Source: a virus
Virus record (IMG/VR): IMGVR_UViG_3300031999_000081
Span: 1 to 39,922 of that record
Direction: 5' to 3' (one strand)
Length of the DNA stretch: 39,922 nt
The notes under the pieces are model-generated. The model was not told the DNA's origin, ran no database searches, and was given only the letters and a program-made list of their open reading frames with translations. A program made the translations under genes and the position numbers. Positions 1 to 6,469 of the stretch are shown one piece after another. Position 1 is the first letter of the stretch. Every line of letters starts with the position of its first letter.

Positions 1-127
1 CATATGAATAATCTTATTACTCGAGAAGACATTGAAAATCTCAAAAATGAAAAACTTACAATAACTCCAAGTGAAATAGATTATCCTTATTTGGCTGGCC
101 TTATTGATTCTGAAGGTTGTCTTAGAA
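1..127. repeat. Terminal direct repeat, left copy (contig closes into a circle)
   Basis: Bases 1-127 are identical to bases 39796-39922. Joining the two copies keeps the homing endonuclease reading frame open across the junction and completes a group I intron, so the overlap is real sequence continuity. A repeat of exactly 127 bases is typical of the k-mer overlap left by a de Bruijn assembler on a circular template. It is therefore probably not a biological terminal repeat. The unique genome length would be 39,795 bp. Confidence 0.95.
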
Positions 128-513
128 TAAAAAAATGGAAACCTAAAAATAAACCTAATGAAGTTTATACAATAAGCATAGAAATTGGCAATACCAAACT
201 TCTGATTATGCCCTGGCTTGTAAAAAGATTCGGTGGAAGTGTCAGTTTTGTAGAAGCAAAGAAAAACAAAAGAGCTTCTGCTATTTGGACACTTTCTGCT
301 GCCAAACTCTATGAAATCCTTCCAAAAATACAGCCGTTTCTTAGATCGAAGAGAGAAGTTTGCGATAAATTGATTGAATTCCAACAAACAATCTTGCCAA
401 ATGGCGGAGATCGTCATTCCGAACTTTTTCGTGCTTTGTTTGAAAAGCGCCAAGAAATTCGTGAACAAATTATTGCTGAAGTTCATGAACTTAATCGTAA
501 AGGTTCTCATTAG
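4..513 (+). CDS. LAGLIDADG homing endonuclease, C-terminal part (continues from 39394)
   Basis: This is the second half of a DNA endonuclease that cuts an intron-less allele and so spreads its host intron. The motif LAGLIDSEG lies at residues 30-38 of this segment, with E37 in the position of the catalytic metal-binding acid. It is followed by a typical single LAGLIDADG fold (an ISIEIGNTK strand and an FGGSVSF loop). Across the contig junction the frame is open from 39394, giving one 304-residue protein with two LAGLIDADG motifs, as in single-chain monomeric enzymes. The ATG at 4 has an AAAGGA Shine-Dalgarno just upstream (39786-39791), so the C-terminal domain might also be made alone. The gene runs antisense to the capsid gene and the intron around it, and its TAG stop lies inside an intron stem. 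Function is assigned by motif; the target site is inferred to be the joined capsid exons. Confidence 0.9.
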   Translation: MNNLITREDIENLKNEKLTITPSEIDYPYLAGLIDSEGCLRIKKWKPKNKPNEVYTISIEIGNTKLLIMPWLVKRFGGSVSFVEAKKNKRASAIWTLSAAKLYEILPKIQPFLRSKREVCDKLIEFQQTILPNGGDRHSELFRALFEKRQEIREQIIAEVHELNRKGSH

Positions 514-597
514 TCAAGTTCCCTCTGGTTGCCTTAGGCTATTGCCGTTAGGTTTTCCAAGTTATTCAGGTTTAGTTTTACTTCCCCCATGATGTTA

Positions 598-710
598 AGG
601 GAAACGCCTAAACGTGCAGCTGCTTCGTTTAAGACTGGGTCTTGAGATTGTAAAGTTACTTGTTCATTAAGCTGAATATATTGCCCATAGAAATCAATTC
701 TTGCATCTAT
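598..710 (-). CDS. Major capsid protein, N4-gp56 family, exon 2
   Basis: This is a 113-nt internal exon encoding residues 80-116 and two bases of codon 117. It reads IDARIDFYGQYIQLNEQV, then DPVLNEAAARLGVS, the most conserved stretch of the N4-gp56 family. It has no usable start of its own. The frame open on both sides runs into intron sequence, producing nonsense (arginine-rich upstream, NIMGEVKLN downstream). It is flanked by intron 1 (711-942) and intron 2 (597 and beyond). Exact borders come from the group I rules (U at the 5' exon end, G at the intron end) and agree with the family reading on both sides. Confidence 0.85.
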
Positions 711-942
711 CTTGCTATTACTTTCAGGTTGTAATTTAACCTTACTGACCACTTGCGTGGCGGAGATTCCGCTTCGGAAATCTCTCAAGGCCTTTCGTTG
801 CCTTGGTTGGACTTTCGCATCCCTTATTAAGGGCCATCTCGTTAAGTCTCTCACGGTGGCTTGCGCCTTCCGCCTTGTCGCCATAGCTTTCGCCTTAGGC
901 TTCCAAGCCGATTAGAGTTGGTTTAAAGTGGACATAAATTTT
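711..942 (-). ncRNA. Group I intron 1 of the capsid gene (compact, no ORF)
   Basis: This is a 232-nt minus-strand intron between codons 79 and 80. P1: exon GTGGAT pairs with intron GTCCAC (933-928), with U.G at the splice site. P3: CCAACTC (921-915) with GAGATGG (840-834), one mismatch. P7: GACTT (848-844) with AAGTC (814-810) inside GCGAAAGTCC. P8: CCCTTA/TAAGGG (833-821). P9-type hairpins follow: GAGATT..CCG with CGGAATCTC near 783-762, and CCAC-GCAA-GTGG (760-749) with a GNRA tetraloop. The intron ends in G at 711. All core pieces are in the right order, so it should self-splice. It lacks a homing endonuclease and may be moved, if at all, by another nuclease. Confidence 0.87.
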
Positions 943-1179
943 ATCCACCGCTGTTAATGGTACTGAAGGAGGAGTTACACCTGTATTACCTAATGGCACT
1001 AATGCAGTTGGCAATGGGTTATATCTTCTCATTCTTATAACACGACCACCATTGCGAGGCATGGTCTTCTTCATTGCAGCAATTTTATGAATAAGCGAAG
1101 GAACGGGGACACTTAATAATTTGTAACTGAAACTTTGTTGCACTGGAGCGGGCAACAAAGTCGTAGTTGTAATAGGCAT
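943..1179 (-). CDS. Major capsid protein, N4-gp56 family, exon 1
   Basis: This exon encodes residues 1-79 of the capsid subunit that builds the icosahedral head. The ATG at 1179 follows an AAGGA ribosome binding site. The segment shows the N-terminal hallmarks of the N4-gp56 family, including KTMPRNGGRVIRMRRYNPLP followed by GVTPPSVPLTAVD. The open frame runs on to a stop at 895, but the residues after D79 do not fit the family. The next family residues (IDARIDFYGQ) instead begin at 710, after a 232-nt group I intron. Exon 1 is exactly 79 codons (phase 0). Read unspliced, it would give a useless 94-residue peptide. Confidence 0.85.
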
Positions 1180-1365
1180 ATTGCTATCCTTATAGTTTTA
1201 CATTTTACATAAACACTATAAGCCGACGAAGCTTAAAAATACGTCATGACTTTGGCGAATAAGTCGTTACGCCGAATTGTTTTTTTGAAGTTGATGAGTC
1301 TTCGTTACATCGTGATTAGTATAACTACAATTATTTATGATTAGCAATAATAGAAGAGTTATTAT

Positions 1366-1394
1366 ATTATAAAACAGCAAGTCTCTAGTCCCAA
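1366..1394 (-). promoter_or_regulatory. Candidate promoter for the capsid gene
   Basis: On the minus strand TTGGGA (1394-1389) is followed after 17 nt by TATAAT (1371-1366), a perfect -10 box. It lies upstream of the capsid ATG and immediately after the hairpin at 1393-1433, so it could restart transcription after the scaffold gene. The long leader to 1179 (about 180 nt) is otherwise without a gene. Confidence 0.5.
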
Positions 1395-1433
1395 AGCCAA
1401 ACTGCTATCTATACTTAAGCACAGTTTGGCTTT
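1393..1433. terminator. Strong hairpin between scaffold and capsid genes
   Basis: AAAGCCAAACTG (1393-1404) pairs perfectly with CAGTTTGGCTTT (1422-1433), a 12-bp stem with a 17-nt loop. It lies 36 nt beyond the stop of the scaffold gene in the direction of transcription. The minus-strand tail is only UUU, so it may be a weak terminator or an RNA processing site. On the plus strand the tail is UUUU. Confidence 0.55.
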
Positions 1434-1468
1434 TAGCTTATTAAAAGAAGGAGTAAAGAAAGACTTTA

Positions 1469-2299
1469 TTACATATTTTTTCGAGCATTTTCCATTTCTT
1501 TGCGCAGCTGTAATTTCAATTCATCAGTTAAACCATCAGCAAAAGCATTAGCTTTAGACAATGGCGATTCACCTTGTTGTGGTGATACTATATTAACAGG
1601 CTTAGGCTTTGCTGCATTTCTTTGTGCTATTTCTCTGTCCTTAGAATAAACATCTTCTTGCCCAATATTAAGCTTCTTTATCATCTTGTAAGCAAGTGAA
1701 GCCTTCTTGTATATGTCTGGTGTATAGTAAATAGCATCTGCAATATCAGGATCACTTAAACGTAAAGCATCAATATTTTCTTTAGTTACAACCTTATCAA
1801 AATCCGGATACTGGGTTCTAAGTTGTGCCTCTAATGATATCTCTGTAGCCTTTTGTTGGTATTGCTTAACTTGTTCTTCTAACTTGCGTATCTTCTTATC
1901 AACCTTACTTAAATGTTTACCTTCAACAAAATCATCAGGATTCAAATTAACATTCAAATCTTCTTCAGGTTCGATAGTTTTTGGTTGCATCTTAGATTGT
2001 AAGTCCTGAGCAACTCGTACAGCTTCATCCCGTTCACGTTCAAGTCTTTCTGATCTCTCACGTAATATTTTAAGATTGTCTTCTTTACTCGGTTTAACAG
2101 GTTGTGTAGGTTCAGAAATCTTAGTCTCTTGCTGTAGATTTTCTTCAGGAGTATTATCAACCTCCTCAGAAACTTGAGTCTCTTGCTGTAGATTTTCCTC
2201 GGGAGAAGTTGCAACTTCGGGTGTTGGTTCTTCTTGTATAACAGGCTCTTGTCCTTTTATAGGCATACCATTTTTATCGTATTTCATCTCAAATGACAT
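1469..2299 (-). CDS. Putative capsid scaffolding protein
   Basis: This 276-residue, highly charged protein has no cysteine. The first ~85 residues are Pro/Glu/Gln-rich and contain a tandem repeat of PEENLQQET(Q/K)(V/I)SE. Residues ~75-155 are predicted coiled coil (ERSERLERERDEAVRVAQDL, then KKIRKLEEQVKQYQQ). The C-terminus is charged (LQLRKEMENARKNM). Composition, size and a position directly before the major capsid gene match phage scaffolding proteins, which guide head assembly and then leave. The start ATG at 2299 follows TAAGGAG and lies 8 nt after the previous gene. The assignment rests on context and composition, not on a specific motif. Confidence 0.65.
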   Translation of the reverse strand: MSFEMKYDKNGMPIKGQEPVIQEEPTPEVATSPEENLQQETQVSEEVDNTPEENLQQETKISEPTQPVKPSKEDNLKILRERSERLERERDEAVRVAQDLQSKMQPKTIEPEEDLNVNLNPDDFVEGKHLSKVDKKIRKLEEQVKQYQQKATEISLEAQLRTQYPDFDKVVTKENIDALRLSDPDIADAIYYTPDIYKKASLAYKMIKKLNIGQEDVYSKDREIAQRNAAKPKPVNIVSPQQGESPLSKANAFADGLTDELKLQLRKEMENARKNM

Positions 2300-2307
2300 A
2301 AAACTCC

Positions 2308-2787
2308 TTAATCATTTAATAAGACACTGTCGTCTTTCTCTCCATTTAACTTTTTTGCCAATCTTAATAATGTACCATCATAATAGTCTAAAACATACTT
2401 TAAAAGAACCCTTTCATTAGGGGCAATCTCTAATACGTGGTTCCTAAATAGTTCGCATGTATCCTTTGAAGGGATTACCCATAAAAACTCTATATGATCT
2501 TCTGATCTATGATAATGGTATACTGTTTGATCTGTGTTTGGTGTAGGACAAGTCTTTCTATAAAAGAAATAATTACGTACAACATTCTCTAATAACCGTT
2601 CCTTTTTTGTCTCTAAAACAATAAAGAAATCTCCTGTTGTGATATCCTTCTTGCCACGCTCAAGACATTCATAAATGTTTTGTTCATAATCTTTATGTAG
2701 TTCTCTCTCTAATTCAATTGGATCACGTGTATCAAATTTTTGATTTAATAACTTAGAAGATATCTTACCAACTGTATCTCTTTTCAT
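2308..2787 (-). CDS. Conserved phage protein of unknown function in the head gene cluster
   Basis: This 159-residue soluble protein has no known catalytic motif. It contains an aromatic/histidine-rich centre (NYFFYRKTCPTPNTDQTVYHY, positions about 91-111, then EFLWVIPSKDTCELF). The C-terminal helix ends RLAKKLNGEKDD. Proteins of this pattern recur next to scaffold and capsid genes in uncultured podovirus-like genomes, to my recollection, but no function is known. The ATG at 2787 has AGGAG upstream. It is probably co-transcribed with the scaffold gene, after the terminator at 2865-2894. Confidence 0.75.
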   Translation of the reverse strand: MKRDTVGKISSKLLNQKFDTRDPIELERELHKDYEQNIYECLERGKKDITTGDFFIVLETKKERLLENVVRNYFFYRKTCPTPNTDQTVYHYHRSEDHIEFLWVIPSKDTCELFRNHVLEIAPNERVLLKYVLDYYDGTLLRLAKKLNGEKDDSVLLND

Positions 2788-2864
2788 GGTTGTTTTTCAC
2801 TCCTAATTTCAAACAATATGTTTATTTTTCACATTATGATATGACAAATCTACAAATAAAACAA

Positions 2865-2894
2865 CGAACCTTACCAGTTTATTAGTAAGGTTCG
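2865..2894 (-). terminator. Intrinsic terminator after the DUF6496 gene
   Basis: CGAACCTTAC (2865-2874) and GTAAGGTTCG (2885-2894) form a perfect 10-bp stem with a 10-nt loop. In minus-strand RNA it is followed by UUGUUUUAUUU, a good U-tract. It would end transcription coming from the portal side after the gene at 2958-3143. Confidence 0.7.
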
Positions 2895-2904
2895 AACGAT
2901 ACAA

Positions 2905-2943
2905 TCCACTATCAGTATTAACTGATAAGGAACGGAGAGTGGA
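2905..2943. other. Nested stem-loop next to the terminator
   Basis: TCCACT (2905-2910) can pair with AGTGGA (2938-2943), enclosing a second hairpin built from ATCAGT and ACTGAT around 2911-2926 with an ATTA loop. With the terminator hairpin it makes a compact structured 3' end of about 80 nt. It does not fold as a tRNA. Its role is unknown. Confidence 0.45.
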
Positions 2944-2957
2944 GAATGAATGATATT

Positions 2958-3143
2958 CTATTTTCTTTTCTTCTTAGGAATCTTAGCGCCTTCTTTACGA
3001 GCTTCCGAAAAAGCAATCGCTAATGCTTGGCGTTTATTGGTAACTTTAGGACCTTTTTTGGACCCTGATCTTAAGGCATGTTCTTTAAATTCATGCATCA
3101 CTTTTTCTATTTTCTTCTTACCCTTTGTAGGTTTTTTTACCAT
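2958..3143 (-). CDS. DUF6496 protein, small lysine-rich phage protein
   Basis: This 61-residue, strongly basic protein begins with a lysine run and ends AKIPKKKRK. The core VMHEFKEHALRSGSKKGPKV followed by RQALAIAFSEARKEG matches the DUF6496 family, which is common in phages of uncultured hosts. Its histone H1-like charge suggests nucleic acid binding, but its role is not established. The ATG at 3143 has AAGGAG 5 nt upstream, and the gene starts 2 nt after the previous gene's stop, so the two are translationally close. A terminator follows. Confidence 0.85.
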   Translation of the reverse strand: MVKKPTKGKKKIEKVMHEFKEHALRSGSKKGPKVTNKRQALAIAFSEARKEGAKIPKKKRK

Positions 3144-3145
3144 TA

Positions 3146-3460
3146 TTACTCCTTAGTTGAATCGTCTATGAAAGGAATGGAATTAAATCCTGTACGTGGA
3201 TATTCTTGTTGATATCCTTTACTAGGTAGATTAGACATAGCTGTTTGATCTTCATGAATCATACCAGCATCTGCCATCTCAAATCTACGTCTTGGATCTA
3301 TACCACCATAAAACTTACTTTCTAAATCTTTTACACGATCATAGTTAAATTGATTACTATCATCGCGCTTCATTTCATAATTATGATAAACTTCACGAGC
3401 TTCATCACGATTCTTTGCTCGTGCTAGCTTGTGAAGTCTTGAGTTCTTTGATATTTCCAT
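3146..3460 (-). CDS. Small conserved phage protein with GMI-x-ED-x-NLP motif (paralogue of 3704-3970)
   Basis: This 104-residue hydrophilic protein has the motif region FEMADAGMIHEDQTAMSNLP followed by a tyrosine-proline element (QEYPRTGF). The same arrangement (EASDSGMISEDRSKIANLP, then KKYPEVAY) occurs in the neighbouring gene, so the two are diverged paralogues. The N-terminal part (KLARAKNRDEAREVYHNYE) looks helical. Function is unknown; position between portal and scaffold suggests a virion or assembly role. The ATG at 3460 has AAGGA upstream, and a 16-bp hairpin lies just before it. Confidence 0.75.
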   Translation of the reverse strand: MEISKNSRLHKLARAKNRDEAREVYHNYEMKRDDSNQFNYDRVKDLESKFYGGIDPRRRFEMADAGMIHEDQTAMSNLPSKGYQQEYPRTGFNSIPFIDDSTKE

Positions 3461-3475
3461 ATTAATATCCTTGTA

Positions 3476-3529
3476 ATATTAGGAAGAAGAATTTTGCTGG
3501 GGAAGGGTCGTTTTTCTTCTTCCTAATAT
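3476..3529. other. Long perfect hairpin between small structural genes
   Basis: ATATTAGGAAGAAGAA (3476-3491) and TTCTTCTTCCTAATAT (3514-3529) form a 16-bp perfect stem around a 22-nt loop. It lies just upstream of the ribosome binding site of the gene starting at 3460. No U-tract follows in the direction of transcription, so an RNase III-type processing or mRNA-stability element fits better than a terminator. Confidence 0.65.
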
Positions 3530-3542
3530 GTTAAAAAGAATT

Positions 3543-3692
3543 CTATCGCACCCGAGTTGTCTCTTCAAATGTCAATCGTTTACTTATCTTTTTTTGATTA
3601 GGTGTTTTTTTAGATTGCATATTTAAAGGGACTCCTAAAATCTTCCAAGCAATTTGAGTAGCTTTACCTTTAACTCTTGGTACGCCTGGCAT
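3543..3692 (-). CDS. Small basic phage protein, 49 aa
   Basis: A short open frame starts at ATG 3692, preceded by AGGAG at a good distance (AATAGGAGTCACTATG). It encodes MPGVPRVKGKATQIAWKILG and then a basic segment (KKTPNQKKISKRL) before the stop at 3543. It fits snugly between the genes at 3704 and 3460 and is in the operon direction. It is unrecognised; the tryptophan-containing helix plus lysine-rich tail could bind nucleic acid or a partner protein. Confidence comes from the ribosome binding site and spacing only. Confidence 0.6.
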   Translation of the reverse strand: MPGVPRVKGKATQIAWKILGVPLNMQSKKTPNQKKISKRLTFEETTRVR

Positions 3693-3703
3693 AGTGACTC
3701 CTA

Positions 3704-3970
3704 TTAAAACTTTTCAGGATATTCTTTATTTGTTTTATTCTTGCCACCATGAACATCACTATTTCTTTGATTGTTAACAACTTTTTGCGTGTCATCAAGA
3801 TCATAAGAATAATAAGCTACTTCAGGGTATTTTTTGAACATTACTTCTGTTGGTAAATTAGCAATCTTAGAACGATCTTCTGAGATCATACCAGAATCTG
3901 ATGCTTCTTGACCTTTTTTGCCTTCAAATCCTGCATACGATTCATTGCTATGAAATCTTTTCTTTGCCAT
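3704..3970 (-). CDS. Small conserved phage protein with GMI-x-ED-x-NLP motif
   Basis: This 88-residue protein carries EASDSGMISEDRSKIANLP at about residues 22-40, KKYPEVAYYSYDLDDT next, and a C-terminus rich in Asn/Lys. It shares its core with the gene at 3146-3460. Similar short proteins are found near portal genes in related phages. No enzymatic motif is seen. The ATG at 3970 has AAGGAG upstream. The 104 nt between it and the portal gene contain two small hairpins (TGTAGT/ACTACA and CCTCT/AGAGG) but no clear U-tract. Confidence 0.75.
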   Translation of the reverse strand: MAKKRFHSNESYAGFEGKKGQEASDSGMISEDRSKIANLPTEVMFKKYPEVAYYSYDLDDTQKVVNNQRNSDVHGGKNKTNKEYPEKF

Positions 3971-4074
3971 AGGAACTCCTTAGAAACTGTAGTCTTTAAA
4001 CTACAAGGTTATTACCTCTAACTAGAAGAGGGTGTGCCTATAGTTAATTAAATTTGGTAATTAATGCAAGATAT

Positions 4075-6051
4075 TTATTGTTGAGGCGGTTTGACTCGCT
4101 CCGCTGTTTGTTGTTCTGATGCTTTTAATGCATTAGATATAGCTACCAATTTCTCAAGATGACCCAAGTCCATCTCTTCTAATTCTTTCATAGCTTTAAC
4201 CTTATCTAAAGTTGCGCGCTCATCAGCAGCAGCCGATTCGTGAACTCTTGACACATACAGTCCTTGATCTGCCATAGCCCTTGAATTAGCCAAGTTTGCC
4301 CTTGCCTGCAATTCTTGCATTGTAATCTCAGCTTGTTGTTGTGCTTGTTGAGCTTGTGCTTGAGAATTCTTAAGAATAGAATCTGTAAGCTTTTTCTTAT
4401 TTTGGATAGTTGCAGCCTCAAGTAATACATCATCAGGAATTGGAACTCCAGCTTGACGTAGTTCAAGTATCTGAGCAAATTGCATTTGTCTTTGTGTTGC
4501 AGTATTCAATCCTTCTTCAACTGCAGCATCATATCTTCCAAAAGCTTTGTTATAAAACTGGGCCGTTGGCTCAGCTTCTAATATTCGTTTTATCTTGCCC
4601 GGAGTAAAGTTAACTTGTATAAGATCAATCATTAACTTACCAAGTAACTTTTGGGACCTATCAAGTTGATCAAATAAATTCTGTAAAGTAGTCAGTCCAG
4701 AACCTTGACGAAGCATACTTAAAATACCAGCCTTATCATCAGTAGCTGACCCTAAAAGTTCTTCATTAACACCAGATATTTCCATTATCTCTTTAGCTAG
4801 AAGCTCTGAAAGTTGAATCATTGATGGTGGTATTTGTGGTGCTTCAATTCGTTGTACATCAGTCATCTGTGCTTCTTCTTTCAAAGCAAGACCACGACCT
4901 TGGCCAGACAAGAATACATCTTTAGGGTTAACTAAAGCATTCTCTTTATATATCCAACCAGAATTAAGCTGAGACTCTAATATGTCTAATTCAATTTGAC
5001 GTCTACGATTATATAGATATTGTGCATCACGAAGACCACGTACAACACCTTGAATACGCCATGGGAAATATGGTGATTGTGGATTGTAATAAGCAAAGAC
5101 CGGCACAAATGGATAATTATCAATACCCATAGGATTTGGTCCATCGTACATTACTTTACCCTGAACAACAATTGCAAGACGGATTGTTGGTATCTCTTGT
5201 TCTATTACTGTAACTTGTGGATATGTTCTTAAGAACTCACCTAAAGCTTCTTCTTCTTTAGAGCGCCATTCCATTGCCTCGCCAGTTTGTGTATCAACTA
5301 GCATCTTCTGTGTTCTTGAATCCTTATAGTAAAACTCATCATAAGTATAAAGATTCTTATATCCATAATTATAAGACTCAGGCATAAACTGGAACTTACC
5401 ATCCCTACCAGTGCCTTCAGCATTACTATGTAAATTTAATATTTCTTCAGATCTACCTGGAAGTAATGATAATATCTCACGCTTTGAAACAAATGAACGT
5501 TTCCATATAGCTCTGCAATCTGATAAGTCAGGTTTACGGAAATATGGATCTATTAAGAAGCTATTATATGAACAGTTATCAACTTTAATATCGCCTGAAA
5601 CTGGATCTTTTCTATAGTCTAACCAGACCTGAAGCAAGTTCATTCCAGTAACTAGACCACCATAAAATGACTCTGATATGGTCTCTAAAACCCCTTCTTG
5701 ATCATTAACCCACATAATAACTTTGGTAAACTGATCAGCAGTCTCAGAATCCCCATTCTCAACAGGCGTAACAATTGTAGACTTTCTGTTCCTTCTTTGA
5801 TGCCCACCTATCATTTGTAGAGTACGTCTAATACGATTAAAATTAAATTGACGACGACGACTTGCTGGAAGATTACCATAAATATCATTCCAGAGTGTTT
5901 GATCCCCAGATTCGAATCTAGTGTCAGTGTCCGCTTCACCCCAAAAGCTTTGATTGATAGTTATCGATTCAGCATAGAAAGATTCCATGCGTGATAAAAC
6001 ATCACGATGGGGTTCATTATAATACTGCGGTCCAATTTCAGGGAACAACAT
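4075..6051 (-). CDS. Portal protein
   Basis: This 658-residue protein should form the dodecameric ring at the head vertex through which DNA is packaged. It has the usual P22-type portal layout: an N-terminal helical region with SRRRQFNFNRIRRTLQMIGG, a central crown/wing part (LDYRKDPVSGDIKV, SYNSFLIDPYFRK, RAIWKRSFVSKREI), a conserved YPFVPVFAYYNP segment, RGLRDAQYLYNRRRQIELDI, and ISGVNEELLGSATDDKAGI near residue 440. A glutamine/alanine-rich coiled-coil barrel follows (about 560-600, QAQAQQAQQQAEI). Length and gene order (terminase, portal, scaffold, capsid) agree. The start at 6051 has AAGGAG 5 nt upstream. Confidence 0.9.
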   Translation of the reverse strand: MLFPEIGPQYYNEPHRDVLSRMESFYAESITINQSFWGEADTDTRFESGDQTLWNDIYGNLPASRRRQFNFNRIRRTLQMIGGHQRRNRKSTIVTPVENGDSETADQFTKVIMWVNDQEGVLETISESFYGGLVTGMNLLQVWLDYRKDPVSGDIKVDNCSYNSFLIDPYFRKPDLSDCRAIWKRSFVSKREILSLLPGRSEEILNLHSNAEGTGRDGKFQFMPESYNYGYKNLYTYDEFYYKDSRTQKMLVDTQTGEAMEWRSKEEEALGEFLRTYPQVTVIEQEIPTIRLAIVVQGKVMYDGPNPMGIDNYPFVPVFAYYNPQSPYFPWRIQGVVRGLRDAQYLYNRRRQIELDILESQLNSGWIYKENALVNPKDVFLSGQGRGLALKEEAQMTDVQRIEAPQIPPSMIQLSELLAKEIMEISGVNEELLGSATDDKAGILSMLRQGSGLTTLQNLFDQLDRSQKLLGKLMIDLIQVNFTPGKIKRILEAEPTAQFYNKAFGRYDAAVEEGLNTATQRQMQFAQILELRQAGVPIPDDVLLEAATIQNKKKLTDSILKNSQAQAQQAQQQAEITMQELQARANLANSRAMADQGLYVSRVHESAAADERATLDKVKAMKELEEMDLGHLEKLVAISNALKASEQQTAERVKPPQQ

Positions 6052-6118
6052 AATCGTCTCCTTAATTTCTAATGGATATTATGTTGCAAGTCTAGAATTA
6101 GTGGGAAACTATTTCAAG

Positions 6119-6469
6119 CTATTCTTTGGGTTCTTCAACTTTGCAACCCTTACAATTACATTTGTCTTGAATTAGTTTCTTTTCTTCAATGTACTTCCAT
6201 TTATCTTCAAACCATTCAACAAATTGTTGTTGATCTGGATAATATTCTTTAACAAATTCAATAGATGGCTTAAGCATTAAAATAAGATTTAACATACGAT
6301 AGTCAGTACCGTTTTGGCCTTGAAGAAGTAGAATCTTCTCTTTCTCTTCCATCTCTTTATTATCAATTATCGCTAAGGCTTCTTTATTAATGCTATATAT
6401 ATTTTGAATTGCCCAAGCAATACAATGTTGTAACGCTTTTGTCTCTTTATTAATCACTGTATCCATCAT
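6119..6469 (-). CDS. Unknown small protein between terminase and portal
   Basis: This 116-residue, mostly helical and acidic protein (WAIQNIYSINKEALAIIDNK, FVEWFEDKWKYIEEKK) has a C-terminal cysteine cluster CNCKGC at about residues 104-109 that could bind a metal. There is no family assignment. It starts at ATG 6469, overlapping the end of the upstream 55-residue gene by 20 nt, which implies translational coupling. A role in packaging or head assembly is possible from position alone. Confidence 0.7.
   Translation of the reverse strand: MMDTVINKETKALQHCIAWAIQNIYSINKEALAIIDNKEMEEKEKILLLQGQNGTDYRMLNLILMLKPSIEFVKEYYPDQQQFVEWFEDKWKYIEEKKLIQDKCNCKGCKVEEPKE

Larger units (their letters stand above)
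1..597 (-). ncRNA. Group I intron 2 of the capsid gene, 5' portion (antisense HEG inside)
   Basis: This minus-strand intron begins at 597, directly after exon 2 (last base T at 598). P1 is visible: exon bases TTTCCCT pair with intron GGGGGAA at about 588-582, with a U.G pair at the splice site and the loop TAACATCAT. The 5' arm of P3 is CTAAACC at 575-569, matching GGTTTAG at 39339-39333 on the other side of the junction. A 10-bp stem (CTTGACTAAT at 518-509 with ATTAGTCAAG at 39366-39357) sits where P6 is expected. Its huge loop is the endonuclease gene, read on the plus strand. The intron continues at 39795 down to 39222, for 1,171 nt in all. It interrupts the capsid gene in phase 2. Confidence 0.85.

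Noticed and set aside
1-127. Biological terminal repeat used for packaging (T7-like ends)
   Set aside because: The repeat lies inside an endonuclease gene and is exactly an assembler k-mer length. Continuity of gene and intron across it fits an assembly overlap better.
534-884. A 116-residue leftward protein starting MATRRKAQATVRD
   Set aside because: Its front half is translated intron 1 and its end is translated intron 2. Only residues encoded by 710-598 belong to a protein (capsid exon 2).
712-915. Plus-strand open frame of 67 codons across the first intron
   Set aside because: It lies antisense to a well-supported group I intron, has no ribosome binding site and no recognisable product. 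The open frame is a by-product of the intron stems.
895-942. Extension of capsid exon 1 to the stop at 895 as a separate 94-aa protein
   Set aside because: Residues after TAVD do not match the capsid family and coincide with the P1/P3 region of intron 1.
2905-2943. Possible tRNA-like element
   Set aside because: The nested stems do not give a cloverleaf, anticodon arm or CCA-compatible acceptor. It is kept only as a structured RNA next to a terminator.
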